Source: Chloroflexi bacterium 44-23
GTDB lineage: Bacteria; Chloroflexota; Anaerolineae; Anaerolineales; Anaerolineaceae
Reading direction: 5' to 3'
Assembly: GCA_001899005.1 (NCBI GenBank)
Contig: MKUW01000021.1
Coordinates: 1-64,000 of the forward strand
DNA: 64,000 nt
A program made the position numbers and the translations under genes. The notes below the pieces were generated by a model. It made no database searches. It was not told the origin of the DNA and saw nothing but the letters and a program-made list of their open reading frames with translations. Within the stretch, counting starts at the first letter, position 1; each line of letters begins with the position of its first letter. Of this stretch, positions 1 through 9,700 are shown in pieces.

Positions 1-96
1 TCGGCCAGTTGATTTATAATTAACATACCAGTCCTTCTTCACCCCGCACTGGCCGCAATCCACCGGAATCGGTGGCCGAATTCACCGGAATGCGCA
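1..96. mobile_element. Possible end of an IS21-type insertion sequence
   Basis: The window opens with two imperfect tandem copies of a ~22-base unit, roughly 48-69 and 70-91, both ending in CACCGGAAT and containing TGGCCG. Repeated motifs of this GGCCGAATTCACCGGAAT kind are, as I recall them, common in the multiple terminal repeats of IS21-family elements. The stop codon of the neighbouring RHS gene lies inside this repeat, so the element appears to have inserted into the 3' end of that gene. The transposase genes would lie left of the window and cannot be seen. The boundary at about 96 is a guess. Confidence 0.4.
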
Positions 97-1962
97 TATA
101 TCTGTTAATGATGAAATTGCGTAGTCGGACATATTGAATGTATCAGAATCCCATCCAATATCCAAAAGGGTTTTTTGTTCTTTTTTGGTTAAATTATCCC
201 AGTTCGAATAATTGTTATTCTTGATAATTTGTGAAAGAAGACCTTCAGCTTTTTCCACTTTAATCCTTTGCCTACATCCGCTTTCACCAATACCGCAATC
301 AACATTATGCCCGCTCGGATCATTGAACCTAATAGGGTTGTTATTTACATACGCATACCTATCCCAACTCTGCGGACTAACAGGTTCAGGAATGATACTA
401 TCCCCCTGTACAAACCTGCCTAATTGGATGTCATACCAGCGTGCATTGTAAAAATAGAGACCCGCCTCGGCTTCATATTGGCCGGTGTATAGCTTCTTCG
501 TTGGGGTGGAACCATACGAATTTCTAACCTCTCCCCAAGCCGAGTATATTACTTCTCCTGTGACTGCTCCGGAATTATTGAGGATCATCGCTGTGGAATT
601 GATATGATCCTGGACCATGAATGAAAGATTTTTCGTTGAAGTCGTTTGGACTCTCAATCCTCCACCAGGATAGTAAATCCTCCATGTGACGTTGGCATTA
701 TCAGGCTCCATGATCTCGGTGATAAAGGTAGTCGTTCCAAAATTGCCGTGCTGCATGCCAATTGCTTCGATATCATTGATTGCCAATGGAATGAAGACAC
801 AGTACCTGTTCTCGCAGATATCAACCGGTACTATAGTAAGGTCCTGGTTGACTTTCGTTCCATTTTCCATGGTGACTTCAAAATATTCGTTCACATACAA
901 AGTGCTGATGTCACCGACTACAGAGAGTACTCTCCTGCCGTCGCCATCAAAGACATAGCGGGCTGTCAGACTTCCACCAGTAATAGTTGTCATCCTGTTT
1001 TCGGAATCATATCCCATCGTATAGGTGGTCCCACCCACTGTTTTGCTGTCCATATTACCATTGGCATCATAACTGTATGTCTCCTGGCTTCCCAAGGTTC
1101 TTACGGCATGCGGTTGATAGGAGTCATACCCATAGACTTCGGTACCTTTGCTGTAGATGTTACCGCTGGTTGGGTTGTAGGTAATGGTTTCTGCCGGTTG
1201 TCTTCCAATAGCAACTTCCGTAAGGCGGCTGAGTTGGTCATATTCATAGATCCTTGTTTCCATGAGGTTATCACTGCTGTAGGTCAAGCCGGTTATATTC
1301 CCCACTTCATCATAGCCATAGGCGATGTTGAGCAATGGGTCGATACTTGAACCGGTTGTAAAGGAGTCCAACCTGCCACCTGCTGTTTCCCAATCATTGA
1401 AGTCATAGATCTGAGAAACATCGTTGCCCATAGTGCGGCTGACCACCCGTCCGGCTTCGTCGTATTGCGTTTCATTCAGGTAATCGATGGTCGTTATGCT
1501 GCCTGACTCCCAATGATCGCTGGATACAGCATTGAGGGCACCCTGGGCGAGGTGGTCAAAGTCCAGTGCTTCTCCATTGGGTAAAACCATTTGTTTTATC
1601 TGGTCATCCGGGCGATAGGCGTAGAAAGCATGATACATACCTAGCGGGTCATCCCCTAAGGGGTCGCGGATACTTTTAATTTCATGGATCAGCCGTCCAC
1701 GCAGGTCATATTCCCAGGCCGTACTGCCGGAGTTGTCGTTCATACTGGTGCGGTAGCCAATCGAAGAAAGGCCGTAGAATCTAGCAAGATAATCATACAA
1801 CCCGATGACTGACTCGTTACGCTGGCCGGTGAACAGGTAGGGCGTGGAACTGGTAGAATATCGCTCCTCGCCAATCGGGTAGTAGCCGTTGCGGTAGACA
1901 TTTCCCAATTGGTATCTTGTCACCACAGTTGAACCCAGTGAATCAGTGAATATGAAGGCCAT
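82..1962 (-). CDS. Orphan RHS core protein, N-terminally truncated hybrid, 3' end cut
   Basis: 626 residues of RHS/YD repeat protein with no signal peptide. The first ~65 residues already look like the end of an RHS core (DSLGST, then YLFTGQ and GLYDYLARFY), but at the point where a core normally reads GRF-x-S-x-D the frame runs straight into new YD repeats. This is a hybrid of two RHS genes. A second complete core follows at the C-terminus (GLYFYNARWY, DPSGHN), then a ~75-residue tip of unknown function. The last codons and TGA lie in the putative IS21 end, so the tip is probably shortened. In intact relatives the core shell encloses a C-terminal toxin. Without an export signal this copy is more likely a silent tip cassette than an expressed effector. 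Confidence 0.75.
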   Translation of the reverse strand: MAFIFTDSLGSTVVTRYQLGNVYRNGYYPIGEERYSTSSTPYLFTGQRNESVIGLYDYLARFYGLSSIGYRTSMNDNSGSTAWEYDLRGRLIHEIKSIRDPLGDDPLGMYHAFYAYRPDDQIKQMVLPNGEALDFDHLAQGALNAVSSDHWESGSITTIDYLNETQYDEAGRVVSRTMGNDVSQIYDFNDWETAGGRLDSFTTGSSIDPLLNIAYGYDEVGNITGLTYSSDNLMETRIYEYDQLSRLTEVAIGRQPAETITYNPTSGNIYSKGTEVYGYDSYQPHAVRTLGSQETYSYDANGNMDSKTVGGTTYTMGYDSENRMTTITGGSLTARYVFDGDGRRVLSVVGDISTLYVNEYFEVTMENGTKVNQDLTIVPVDICENRYCVFIPLAINDIEAIGMQHGNFGTTTFITEIMEPDNANVTWRIYYPGGGLRVQTTSTKNLSFMVQDHINSTAMILNNSGAVTGEVIYSAWGEVRNSYGSTPTKKLYTGQYEAEAGLYFYNARWYDIQLGRFVQGDSIIPEPVSPQSWDRYAYVNNNPIRFNDPSGHNVDCGIGESGCRQRIKVEKAEGLLSQIIKNNNYSNWDNLTKKEQKTLLDIGWDSDTFNMSDYAISSLTDICAFR

Positions 1963-2035
1963 GAAATTGTAGGTTATAGTACGGTATCAGTTCCGAATTT
2001 ATAGATTATTTGCAATTTTCTATCTCCATCATTAA

Positions 2036-2995
2036 TTATGGAAATAAATTACCTTCAACTTGAAAACAATTACCGTTTTGTAATAGGTTTGTAACCTCCT
2101 CAATCGATAAACCAAGTTCTGAAATTGTCCTTAGGTAATGCTTTATAAGATCAAATCTTAGCAATTTATTTACAAAATCAGAATTATTAATACTATCAAA
2201 TACATAAACATTCATTCTAGAAATTTGACCATCAAAAAGTATTTGTGGACAAAAAGAAAATACAGATTGTTTAATAATCTCTCCCGAATATATTATTATT
2301 AAGTTTTGAGGTTTATAAATTAAGAAAAGCTCATAACCAGTATATATCGGATGACCACCAGTATATTGGCTCATAATCCAGATATCATCTGGTCTACCAA
2401 GCAGATTGAGAATGTTTTCTGGTGAATATTGTGATGGATTTTTAAGTTTTGAATTGACTTCCAATTCCATAAATTCAACATGAACGTAATTAACTAAACC
2501 ATCTAGAATTCCAAAGGTGATTACATTATTGAAACCCATGGTTTTATCAAATCCCTCTAAAAACACTTGAACAAAATCTATCCCTGAAAAATTATTTTCA
2601 AAATATTCTGTTTTAAAACCATTGGCACCCAGGTTATTTCTTAATTCATAATACGTTGTTTTACCAGGATGAACATCCCAAAAGCACGGTAAATCGCAAT
2701 TTCCTATATTATTGATAACGGCATTATAGATTTCTTTTTTTTCATCAACTGTTATGTTAACAACCGTAATCGTCGGAGTTGGGGTTGGAGTTGGAGCTTT
2801 AACAATTGGAATCTTCGAGGGATGTCGGGTAAATATCGCAGTTGGAAGCACTATTTTTGTGGATGTGGTAGATGGAGTAATCTTTAATTCAAGTGTTTCT
2901 GGAAACTTTGTAGTGGTTGGTTTGATTGAATTTGTATTACCTCCACATGAAGTTAAGAAGAAAACTAAAACGAAAATTAGGTTGATTTTTTTCAT
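2036..2995 (-). CDS. Putative lipoprotein, candidate immunity protein
   Basis: 319 residues if translation starts at the ATG at 2995, which has AGGGA about 5 bases upstream; an in-frame start at 3022 is less convincing because it puts nine residues before the signal peptide. The N-terminus is MKKINLIFVLVFFLTSC, a classic lipobox signal peptide, so the protein should be anchored outside the membrane. A low-complexity stretch rich in Pro and Thr (TPTPTPT) follows as a spacer, then a globular domain that I do not recognise. It sits directly downstream of the RHS-metallopeptidase gene, the place where an immunity gene is expected. That role is inferred from position only. Confidence 0.6.
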   Translation of the reverse strand: MKKINLIFVLVFFLTSCGGNTNSIKPTTTKFPETLELKITPSTTSTKIVLPTAIFTRHPSKIPIVKAPTPTPTPTITVVNITVDEKKEIYNAVINNIGNCDLPCFWDVHPGKTTYYELRNNLGANGFKTEYFENNFSGIDFVQVFLEGFDKTMGFNNVITFGILDGLVNYVHVEFMELEVNSKLKNPSQYSPENILNLLGRPDDIWIMSQYTGGHPIYTGYELFLIYKPQNLIIIYSGEIIKQSVFSFCPQILFDGQISRMNVYVFDSINNSDFVNKLLRFDLIKHYLRTISELGLSIEEVTNLLQNGNCFQVEGNLFP

Positions 2996-3081
2996 TTTTT
3001 CCCTGTGTAAATTCTCTTGCAAGTTAATGGATATTTATTTAATTAAATTTTAAACCCTACATCAGACCAAATTAATTGTTT

Positions 3082-4467
3082 TTATTTATTTGCGAATTGA
3101 TAAATATAGGTTCCCATATAAGCTTGCATAAAGCCATTTCTAATATTTCCAGCTTCATCAACCGAAAAAGAACCTTTTACCCAATTAGCAAACATATCCG
3201 CAAATTCCTCACTAGCCGAATTCCAATCATTCCATCGGGTACCATGGTATGCATAAGGTGGAACAGAATCAACGTATCCGCTAAATGTTCTGTCCCATTT
3301 TGTCTCATACCCATTACCATCTGGACTCAATACGCGATGTAAACCTGTGATGAATTGGAGATCGGAAGTAAATAAACTTGATTTTGCCAATAAATTATAT
3401 GGGCTTAAACCTTCAATATTCTCGTTAATAAATGTTGCATTAAACGTGTGCCCGAACTCATGAATTACCAAGCCTGTATCGAAATTTACATTGGATAAAC
3501 AAGAAAAGCCGACTCCTGATGCCTCACAAAAACCACCTGCTGTTGTTGATTTCCTCACCGAAACACCATTGCGAAATACAGCCCTAAATATTGAAGATGG
3601 AGATCCGTTGATAAAAGAACTATATGAGTAGAACTTACTTCCTATACTCCGGATGCCCGCATATATTGTACTTAATTCTTTGGTAGACCAATCACCAAAA
3701 GTGGCAACTCCATATTCCAGTAACTTTGTTATATAGATGTCATTTGCTGAGTAATTTAGAGAATTATGATGTGTGCAATCATCCTCGCAAAAATAGTTTC
3801 CACTCGGATCACTATATCGCACCGGATTCCCATACCCATACAGCCAGACATTATAGGACATCGGCATACCCTCATCCCCCGTCCAAGTATCCCGACTCAT
3901 AAACCGTCCGCTTGCCGTGCTGTAATACCGCGCTCGCAGATACACCAATCCTGTTTGCGGATCATACTGCTCGCCCGTAAAGGCGTAGCTTGTATCGCCG
4001 GTGCCCTGGCTGGACAGCACTTCCCCATACGGCTCGTAGCTGCGTAACAAAGTGATCTCTCCCTCTTCGTCCGTCAGCATGCGCACCGAACCTAGTGCGT
4101 CTCCCAGGAAGTACTCCTTCTCTTCGCTGCTGTTTTCCTGCATGATCCTTGCATTCCCATTCAGGTAGCTGTTCGTCCCCTCTGCCAGGACTTGCGTCAG
4201 CCCGCCCGCCAGATCCAGCACATAATCGGTGGTGACTTCGTTGACCGTTTCACTTACCCGGTCTCCCAAGCCATTGTAACTGTAACTTCTGGTGTTCACC
4301 CCATCCGTCACGGTCTTGAGCCGGTTGGCATGGTCGTAGGTATAAGTGTATTCTCCATCACTGAGCAGGTTGCCGTTATTATCCCAGGTGTAATTCACTG
4401 CGTTCACGCTCACCAGGCGGTTGGCAGCGTCGTATGTGCTCGGGATGATATCAATCTCCAAAACCAC
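3082..4467 (-). CDS. Orphan RHS core with C-terminal zinc metallopeptidase tip
   Basis: 461 residues with no signal peptide. Residues ~1-225 are YD repeats and an RHS core (DALGSVR, GLVYLRARYY, GRFMSRD, RYSDPSGNYF). The tip after DPSG carries HEFGH at residues 336-340 within a hydrophobic VIHEFGHTF context and EEFADMF at about 420-426, which fits a zincin with two His and a downstream Glu as ligands. Zincin tips are known polymorphic-toxin domains. The ORF overlaps the upstream 126-residue gene by 17 bases and lacks the large N-terminal shell of the main RHS gene, so it is probably a displaced tip cassette. Whether it is translated alone is uncertain. Confidence 0.75.
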   Translation of the reverse strand: MVLEIDIIPSTYDAANRLVSVNAVNYTWDNNGNLLSDGEYTYTYDHANRLKTVTDGVNTRSYSYNGLGDRVSETVNEVTTDYVLDLAGGLTQVLAEGTNSYLNGNARIMQENSSEEKEYFLGDALGSVRMLTDEEGEITLLRSYEPYGEVLSSQGTGDTSYAFTGEQYDPQTGLVYLRARYYSTASGRFMSRDTWTGDEGMPMSYNVWLYGYGNPVRYSDPSGNYFCEDDCTHHNSLNYSANDIYITKLLEYGVATFGDWSTKELSTIYAGIRSIGSKFYSYSSFINGSPSSIFRAVFRNGVSVRKSTTAGGFCEASGVGFSCLSNVNFDTGLVIHEFGHTFNATFINENIEGLSPYNLLAKSSLFTSDLQFITGLHRVLSPDGNGYETKWDRTFSGYVDSVPPYAYHGTRWNDWNSASEEFADMFANWVKGSFSVDEAGNIRNGFMQAYMGTYIYQFANK

Positions 4468-4831
4468 ACTCCCATATTTTGGTTTTATTTGTATAACCGC
4501 AGCCGTAATTTGGCTCCAACATGTACGAAATAATGAATCCGTTTAGGTCATCTGTGGAATAGAATACTTCTTTCCCCATTCTGTCTTTAGGAATTGTCTT
4601 TGCATAATAGGTAGGGGTTATGTCATAAAGTTGATCAGGAAATTTATCGTTAATTTTTTCAAATTCATAAATTGCGTTAATGATAGTTTGTACCTCTATC
4701 ATAAACTCTTCTTTCTTCCGCTGCTGCAATTCGTTAATGAAAAGAAAAATAATTATCATTAAACAAATGAAAACTAAACTCGCCAATATTTTTTTTTTGC
4801 CCATAGATAGCCTTTTAATTTCCATACGCAT
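4451..4831 (-). CDS. Small membrane-anchored protein, candidate immunity to the amidase tip
   Basis: 126 residues. After a short basic N-terminus there is one membrane segment at about residues 14-32 (ILASLVFICLMIIIFLFI), then a soluble domain resembling the periplasmic part of pilin-like or small inner-membrane proteins, with no motif I can name. Its start at 4831 overlaps by 17 bases the end at 4815 that the amidase-tip frame would have without its internal stop, so the two were translationally coupled. Together with the membrane anchor, this fits an immunity protein acting outside the cell. The function is inferred from position only. Confidence 0.55.
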   Translation of the reverse strand: MRMEIKRLSMGKKKILASLVFICLMIIIFLFINELQQRKKEEFMIEVQTIINAIYEFEKINDKFPDQLYDITPTYYAKTIPKDRMGKEVFYSTDDLNGFIISYMLEPNYGCGYTNKTKIWECGFGD

Positions 4832-4970
4832 AATTTAAAGAAACCACAGTATAGTCGAGGTTGATACCTGGACATCTGGTTGTATTAAAATGATTGTGAC
4901 CAGCAATCAAGTCTATTGTGTACAAGAAGTCCAGATAATCCACTAAATTCTCGAGAGATTGCTCTTGCGT

Positions 4971-4973
4971 TTA
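4971..4973 (-). other. In-frame TAA splitting the amidase domain
   Basis: On the minus strand the codons read GTT CTT TCA TAA ACG CAA GAG, with amidase-family sequence on both sides in the same frame. One base change (for example CAA to TAA) would explain it. Confidence 0.8.
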
Positions 4974-5868
4974 TGAAAGAACATCAGCTGGTTCCTTTTT
5001 TATTTTTATCTCGCCGATGAGAGGAAGATCAACGTAATCATCTGGTTCAAAGTCACCCGCAACTAATATTCCGATTTTTCCAGAGTTTCCACCCTCAACA
5101 TGGGCTCCACGTACCCCAATATTTCGTCCCGCATAAATTAATCCATTTTTGTCAACCATGAAATGGTATCCAATATCTGCAAAACCTTGATCAAAATGTT
5201 CTTTCTGTATGTTTATAATTGTTGGGTTATTAGTATTGCCCGCGTGATGAATTACGATTGTATCGTATATCTCCGCTAACGTTTTTTCTGGATAAAGATC
5301 TGAATAGAAAGCGTATCCACCATGGGGATTACATTCAAGGTCATAGATTCCTTCACCAATAGGATATGAAGGAATGCAGACTCCGCGTAATGGATCACAA
5401 ACTATGTTATTTCGGGGAGAGTATGCCCCCCATTCCTGCCTTGATATAACAACGGGTTTTCTCGAACATCCATTCTTGGATGCATATGATCCAATTGGGC
5501 AATCGATATATTTTCCAGAAGGGTCATTGTAATTAATCGGGTTTGCATATGTATATAGCCAGGCGTTATAGGACATAGGTGTCTGTTTATCGCCTGCCCA
5601 CGCATCCTTGCTCATAAACCGCCCGTCCGCCATATTGTAATATCGCGCCCGTAGGAACACCAATCCCGTCTGCGGATCATACATCTCGCCTGTGAAAGCA
5701 TAGTCTGTCTGTGCGGTGCCATATGTTTCCAGCACCTCCCCGTAGGGCGTGAAGCTTTGACCCATTGTAACCAAACCACTGTCATCAGCAATTTGCCTTA
5801 CACTTCCTAATGCATCCGGAAGAAAGTAGTCAGTTTGCGTCTCGGTTACCTGAGCAATGCGGTTGACC

Positions 5869-5964
5869 CCATACAAGTAAGTATTCGTCCCGTTTTGCAA
5901 GACTTGTGTCAAACTTGATTGTATATCCAGCACATAGTCCGTTGTCACTTCGTTGACCGTCTGG
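5869..5964 (-). repeat. 96-bp core block shared with the main RHS gene (orphan copy)
   Basis: This stretch of the amidase-tip orphan matches 7851-7946 of the giant RHS gene with one mismatch over 96 bases, well above the similarity of the flanking core. It encodes the stretch around VNEVTTDYVLDIQSSLTQ. It is a plausible crossover site for tip exchange. Confidence 0.85.
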
Positions 5965-6141
5965 TTTACCCTATCTCCTAGTCCGTTATAGGCATAACTG
6001 AAGGTATCTGTGACTTTTGGGACTTCAAACAGCTTGTTGGTGAATTTGACAAAAAGCCCGCAAGTCTCGGAATAACACATTTTATCTGTATTTCCTTCGG
6101 GGTTAGGCATCGATCTCAGCAATTTGTTAGCTCAAGGATTC

Positions 6142-6663
6142 TTATATAGTATTTTCTTGTGACAGTAGATATTCTATTCTTTTGTGTACGCTACCACGAA
6201 TCTCTTCCATTTCTGGAACTAGAAGTGAGGTATCTTTCGCAATCTGTACAACGGCTGGCGGTGGAGGCAAGCGTTTTTTGTAGAGGTAGCTATAGACCTC
6301 TCTTTTCAAGTTGCGGATAGGTTTCTTTGATCTCCTATTTTGCGTAACTGTTTCCTGATAAGCAGCAATAATTTGATCATCCATCTCGCTCAGTCTATGT
6401 ATCAGCTTCACTAATTTATCTAATTGCTCTACCAGTATATAATCTTCAATTTCTTGTGTCACTTTTTCGTGCTGTCTCCAAATTCGTTCTTCGTAGGATT
6501 TATAATACTCATTCCCAAAATCTGCTAACCCTGATGCATGATTCACTATGTAGCTATTAGCAAAGGATAAACTGTCATTAGCAAATTGGGAGACTAATTT
6601 TATAAATTCTTGGCGAGTAACGTAAATAAATGTTCCATCACCGAATATATCATATCCGTACAT
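6142..6663 (-). CDS. Unknown soluble protein, candidate immunity protein of the main RHS tip
   Basis: 173 residues when started at the ATG at 6663, which has AAGGA six bases upstream; an in-frame ATG at 6699 has no such site. The protein begins MYGYDIFGDGTFIYV, is largely helical in appearance with many charged residues, and has a short PPPP run at about residue 140. There is no signal peptide or membrane segment and I recognise no family. It follows the giant RHS gene by about 100 bases on the same strand, the usual place for a cognate immunity gene. Confidence 0.55.
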   Translation of the reverse strand: MYGYDIFGDGTFIYVTRQEFIKLVSQFANDSLSFANSYIVNHASGLADFGNEYYKSYEERIWRQHEKVTQEIEDYILVEQLDKLVKLIHRLSEMDDQIIAAYQETVTQNRRSKKPIRNLKREVYSYLYKKRLPPPPAVVQIAKDTSLLVPEMEEIRGSVHKRIEYLLSQENTI

Positions 6664-6766
6664 TTTCAATCCTTTTTTAAATGCAAGATAGATTTGCATT
6701 GCATGCTCAAGGTTTCTAAATACTGCATGAATAGCTACGAGTTAAGAATCTTTATATTTCCAAAAT

Positions 6767-9700
6767 TTATGGGACAGGAGAGAAGGTAGCAAGCTTGAGC
6801 CCATAATTTATCAAGAAATAGCCACCGGGAACAGTGACAATATCATCCACCACGCCCAAGACAGTGGCATCCTCAACAATTGTCACTAGTAGTAAAGTTC
6901 CTCCAGCAGCTATAAGAACTGCGCCACAAACAGTTCCAATATCGACAGCGTAAGCCGGTTGATATGATGGCGCGCCTGGGGTCCAATTGCGTGATCTAAG
7001 CAGTCGTCGGTTTGGTACTAGTCCTTCTACAGGTTTACCAACTATAACTGGTGCATTAACATTAGGTTCGAGCCAGTAAGCTACTACGCCATTTCCAACA
7101 TAATCTGCAACTAAATCAACAAAAGGAAAAAAGCTATTGAGAGGTGATTTTCTAAATTTACCTGGCCAATCTATTCCTGCACCAACGTGGAAAAAGGTTT
7201 GATTCCAATCAAAACTCCCACCCAATAAATGACTCCCAGATAACAAATTTACCACTGCTGCTTTTTTTAAATCCGTAACATATCCCTGAACTTGAATAGA
7301 TCCAGAAGATCTTAAATATATAGGTTCGATTTCATAAACCTCCCCAATCAAGGAATTAAACATATCAGGATGCCTGAATGGTGTTCCAGGAATAGGGTAT
7401 TCTAATTGTCTGTTTGGATTGAAACCAGACATTGACTCATAATAATCTTCTATAGGCAGATGGTACATTGGTTCAGTAAGATACCAACGCCACAAGCCAG
7501 TAGGGTCAATAAAATTGACCGGATTTGCTGCGACGTAAGACCAACGGTTCAAAGATAGCGGGTGAGTATATTCCCCAGCCCACACATCCTTGCTCACAAA
7601 CCTTCCGTCCCCCGGCGCATAATACCTTGCCCGCAGATAAACCAACCCCGTCAGCGGGTCATACATCTCGCCCGTGTAAGCGTAGTCTGTCTGTGCAGAG
7701 CCATACGTTTCCAGCACCTCCCCGTAGGGTGTAAAGCTTTGACCCAGTGTTACCAAACCGCTGTCATTCGTGAGATTTCTTACCGACCCCAAGGCATCTG
7801 CCAGGTAGTATTCTTCCTCTGTATCGCTGAACTCCGCCACGCGATTGACACCATACAAGTAAGTATTCGTCCCGTTTTGCAAGACCTGTGTCAAACTTGA
7901 TTGTATATCCAGCACATAGTCCGTTGTCACTTCGTTGACCGTCTGGCTAAGACGGTCTCCCAGCCCATTATAGGCATAGCTGAACGTGTCCGTGCCTTTT
8001 GTAATTTCCAGCAGCTTGTTGTTGAAATCGTAGCTGTACAAAGATACCCCGTCATCGAGCAAATTGCCGTTATCATCCCACTCATATTCCAGGCTATTCA
8101 CCTCAATTAAACGGTTGGCGATGTCATATTCATAACTGTTCACAATCTCCGGTAGTTCCGCGCCCAGTTTCCTTACTTCGCTCAGGCGATTCCCTACGGC
8201 ATCATATTGGTAGTGGAAGTAAATTCCATCATCGTAATTGGCTTCCGTCAGACGGTAGAGGGGGGCGTATTCATAACTAATCGCATGCTCTATCACGCCA
8301 TTCTGCCCGCCCGGTAAGGTGATCACCGCTTCCGTGCAGCCTGGTATCACACAGTGATCCACCTCTCCACTCCAGAAGCGTGTCCCGGAAACATTGGCCG
8401 CAAAGCGGTAGCTGCCGTCATTCAACGTGAAGGTTATTTCACCCTCTGCGTTGCTCATATCGTCGTTCGTGACCAATACTTCACCCCGATACAGTTCTAC
8501 CAATGTTCCCTCAAAGGGACTGCCGTCCACGCCCTTGACGCTGACGGTCACAGGCTGGTTCACCACCACGTTCACCTGTTCACAGCCCGGCAGGGTGCAA
8601 TGGTTGGCCGCCCCGCTCCAGAATATGGCTTCGTTGTAATCCACCCGCACACGATAGCTCCCCGCTGGCAGGGTGAACTGCGCATCGCCGTTTTCATCCG
8701 TTACCTCTGAATAGGTTGTGTAAGTACCTCCGTCGTAGATACGCACGGTTAATCCTGCGCGTGGTTCTGCCTGTGTATCTTCCACATGCACGGTCAGCGG
8801 CTTGGTGACCGTAATCGATGCTCCCGTGCAGCCCGGTACCGTGCAGTGGTTCACTGTTCCGCTCCAGAAGGACACGCTGTTCAATTCTGTCCGAAACCGG
8901 TAACTCCCGTTTGGTAAGGTTAGCAATACTCGCCCGTTACTATCCGTCGTACCCGAGACACCTGCGTAGGTTTCGCCGTTGAATGCGTAGACCGGCAGCC
9001 CAACCTGGGGGGTTTCATCGCTGTCCAGTACCGTGACGGGGATCGGCCCAGGGACGGTGATCTGTGCGCTGGTACAACCAGGTACCGTGCAGTGGTTGAC
9101 CGTTCCGCTCCAGAAGTTGGTTCCGTTATAGTTCACCCGGAACCTGTAGCTTCCCATTGGCAGGGTAAGGTTTGCTTGACCATTCTCGTTGGTGAAGCGG
9201 CCGGTAGGGATGGGGGTGGAGCCATTAAAGGCTGTCACCAAAAGTCCTGCCTTGGGTTGGCTGGCTGTATCCTGTACCGTCACGGTCACTGGGTTGGTGA
9301 CCGTGATTCCTGCGGTTTCGCAGCCCGGTACAGTACAATGATTTGTTTCCCCACTCCAGAATGCAATGTTATCCACCAATGCCTGAAAGCGGTAACTTCC
9401 TTCATGTAAGGTAAAGATCGCTTGCCCGTTAGTATCAGTCGTTTTGCTCACCCCGATATAAGTGCTGCCTACAAAAGCTAGCACGTTGATACCCGCTTTG
9501 GGGTTCTCATCCGTATCCATCACGGTAACCGTGATCGGGTCTGTTATTGTGATCTCGGCGCTCGAACAGCCTGGTACCGTACAGTGATTGCTTTCTCCGC
9601 TCCAGAAATGAACGCCATTCACATTCGCGCGGAAGCGGTAGCTGCCATCATTCATAGTCAGAACTGCCTGACCGTTAGAGTTGGTCTGGGCACTGTAGTT

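Larger units (their letters stand above)
4815..6122 (-). pseudogene. Orphan RHS core with N-acetylmuramoyl-L-alanine amidase tip, broken by an in-frame TAA
   Basis: The open frame from the TTG at 6122 stops at a TAA at 4971-4973 (383 residues), but the same frame continues without shift to a TAA at 4815-4817. The part before the stop has an RHS core (LGSVR, GLVFLRARYY, NDPSGKY) and an Amidase_2/PGRP domain with EWGA, TIVIHH and IGYHF. The part after the stop encodes AGHNHFNTTRCPG, the conserved end of the same fold, which holds two of the three zinc ligands (His and Cys eight residues apart). A single nonsense change has therefore removed the catalytic metal site. An ATG at 6110 is an alternative start. 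Sequencing error or readthrough cannot be excluded. Confidence 0.8.

Noticed and set aside
646-1350. Long plus-strand frame opposite the first RHS orphan
   Set aside because: It is a complement-strand shadow of RHS coding sequence; the minus-strand frame has clear YD motifs.
4971-6122. Frameshift considered as the reason for the short amidase
   Set aside because: The downstream motif lies in the same frame, so the cause is a stop codon and not an indel.
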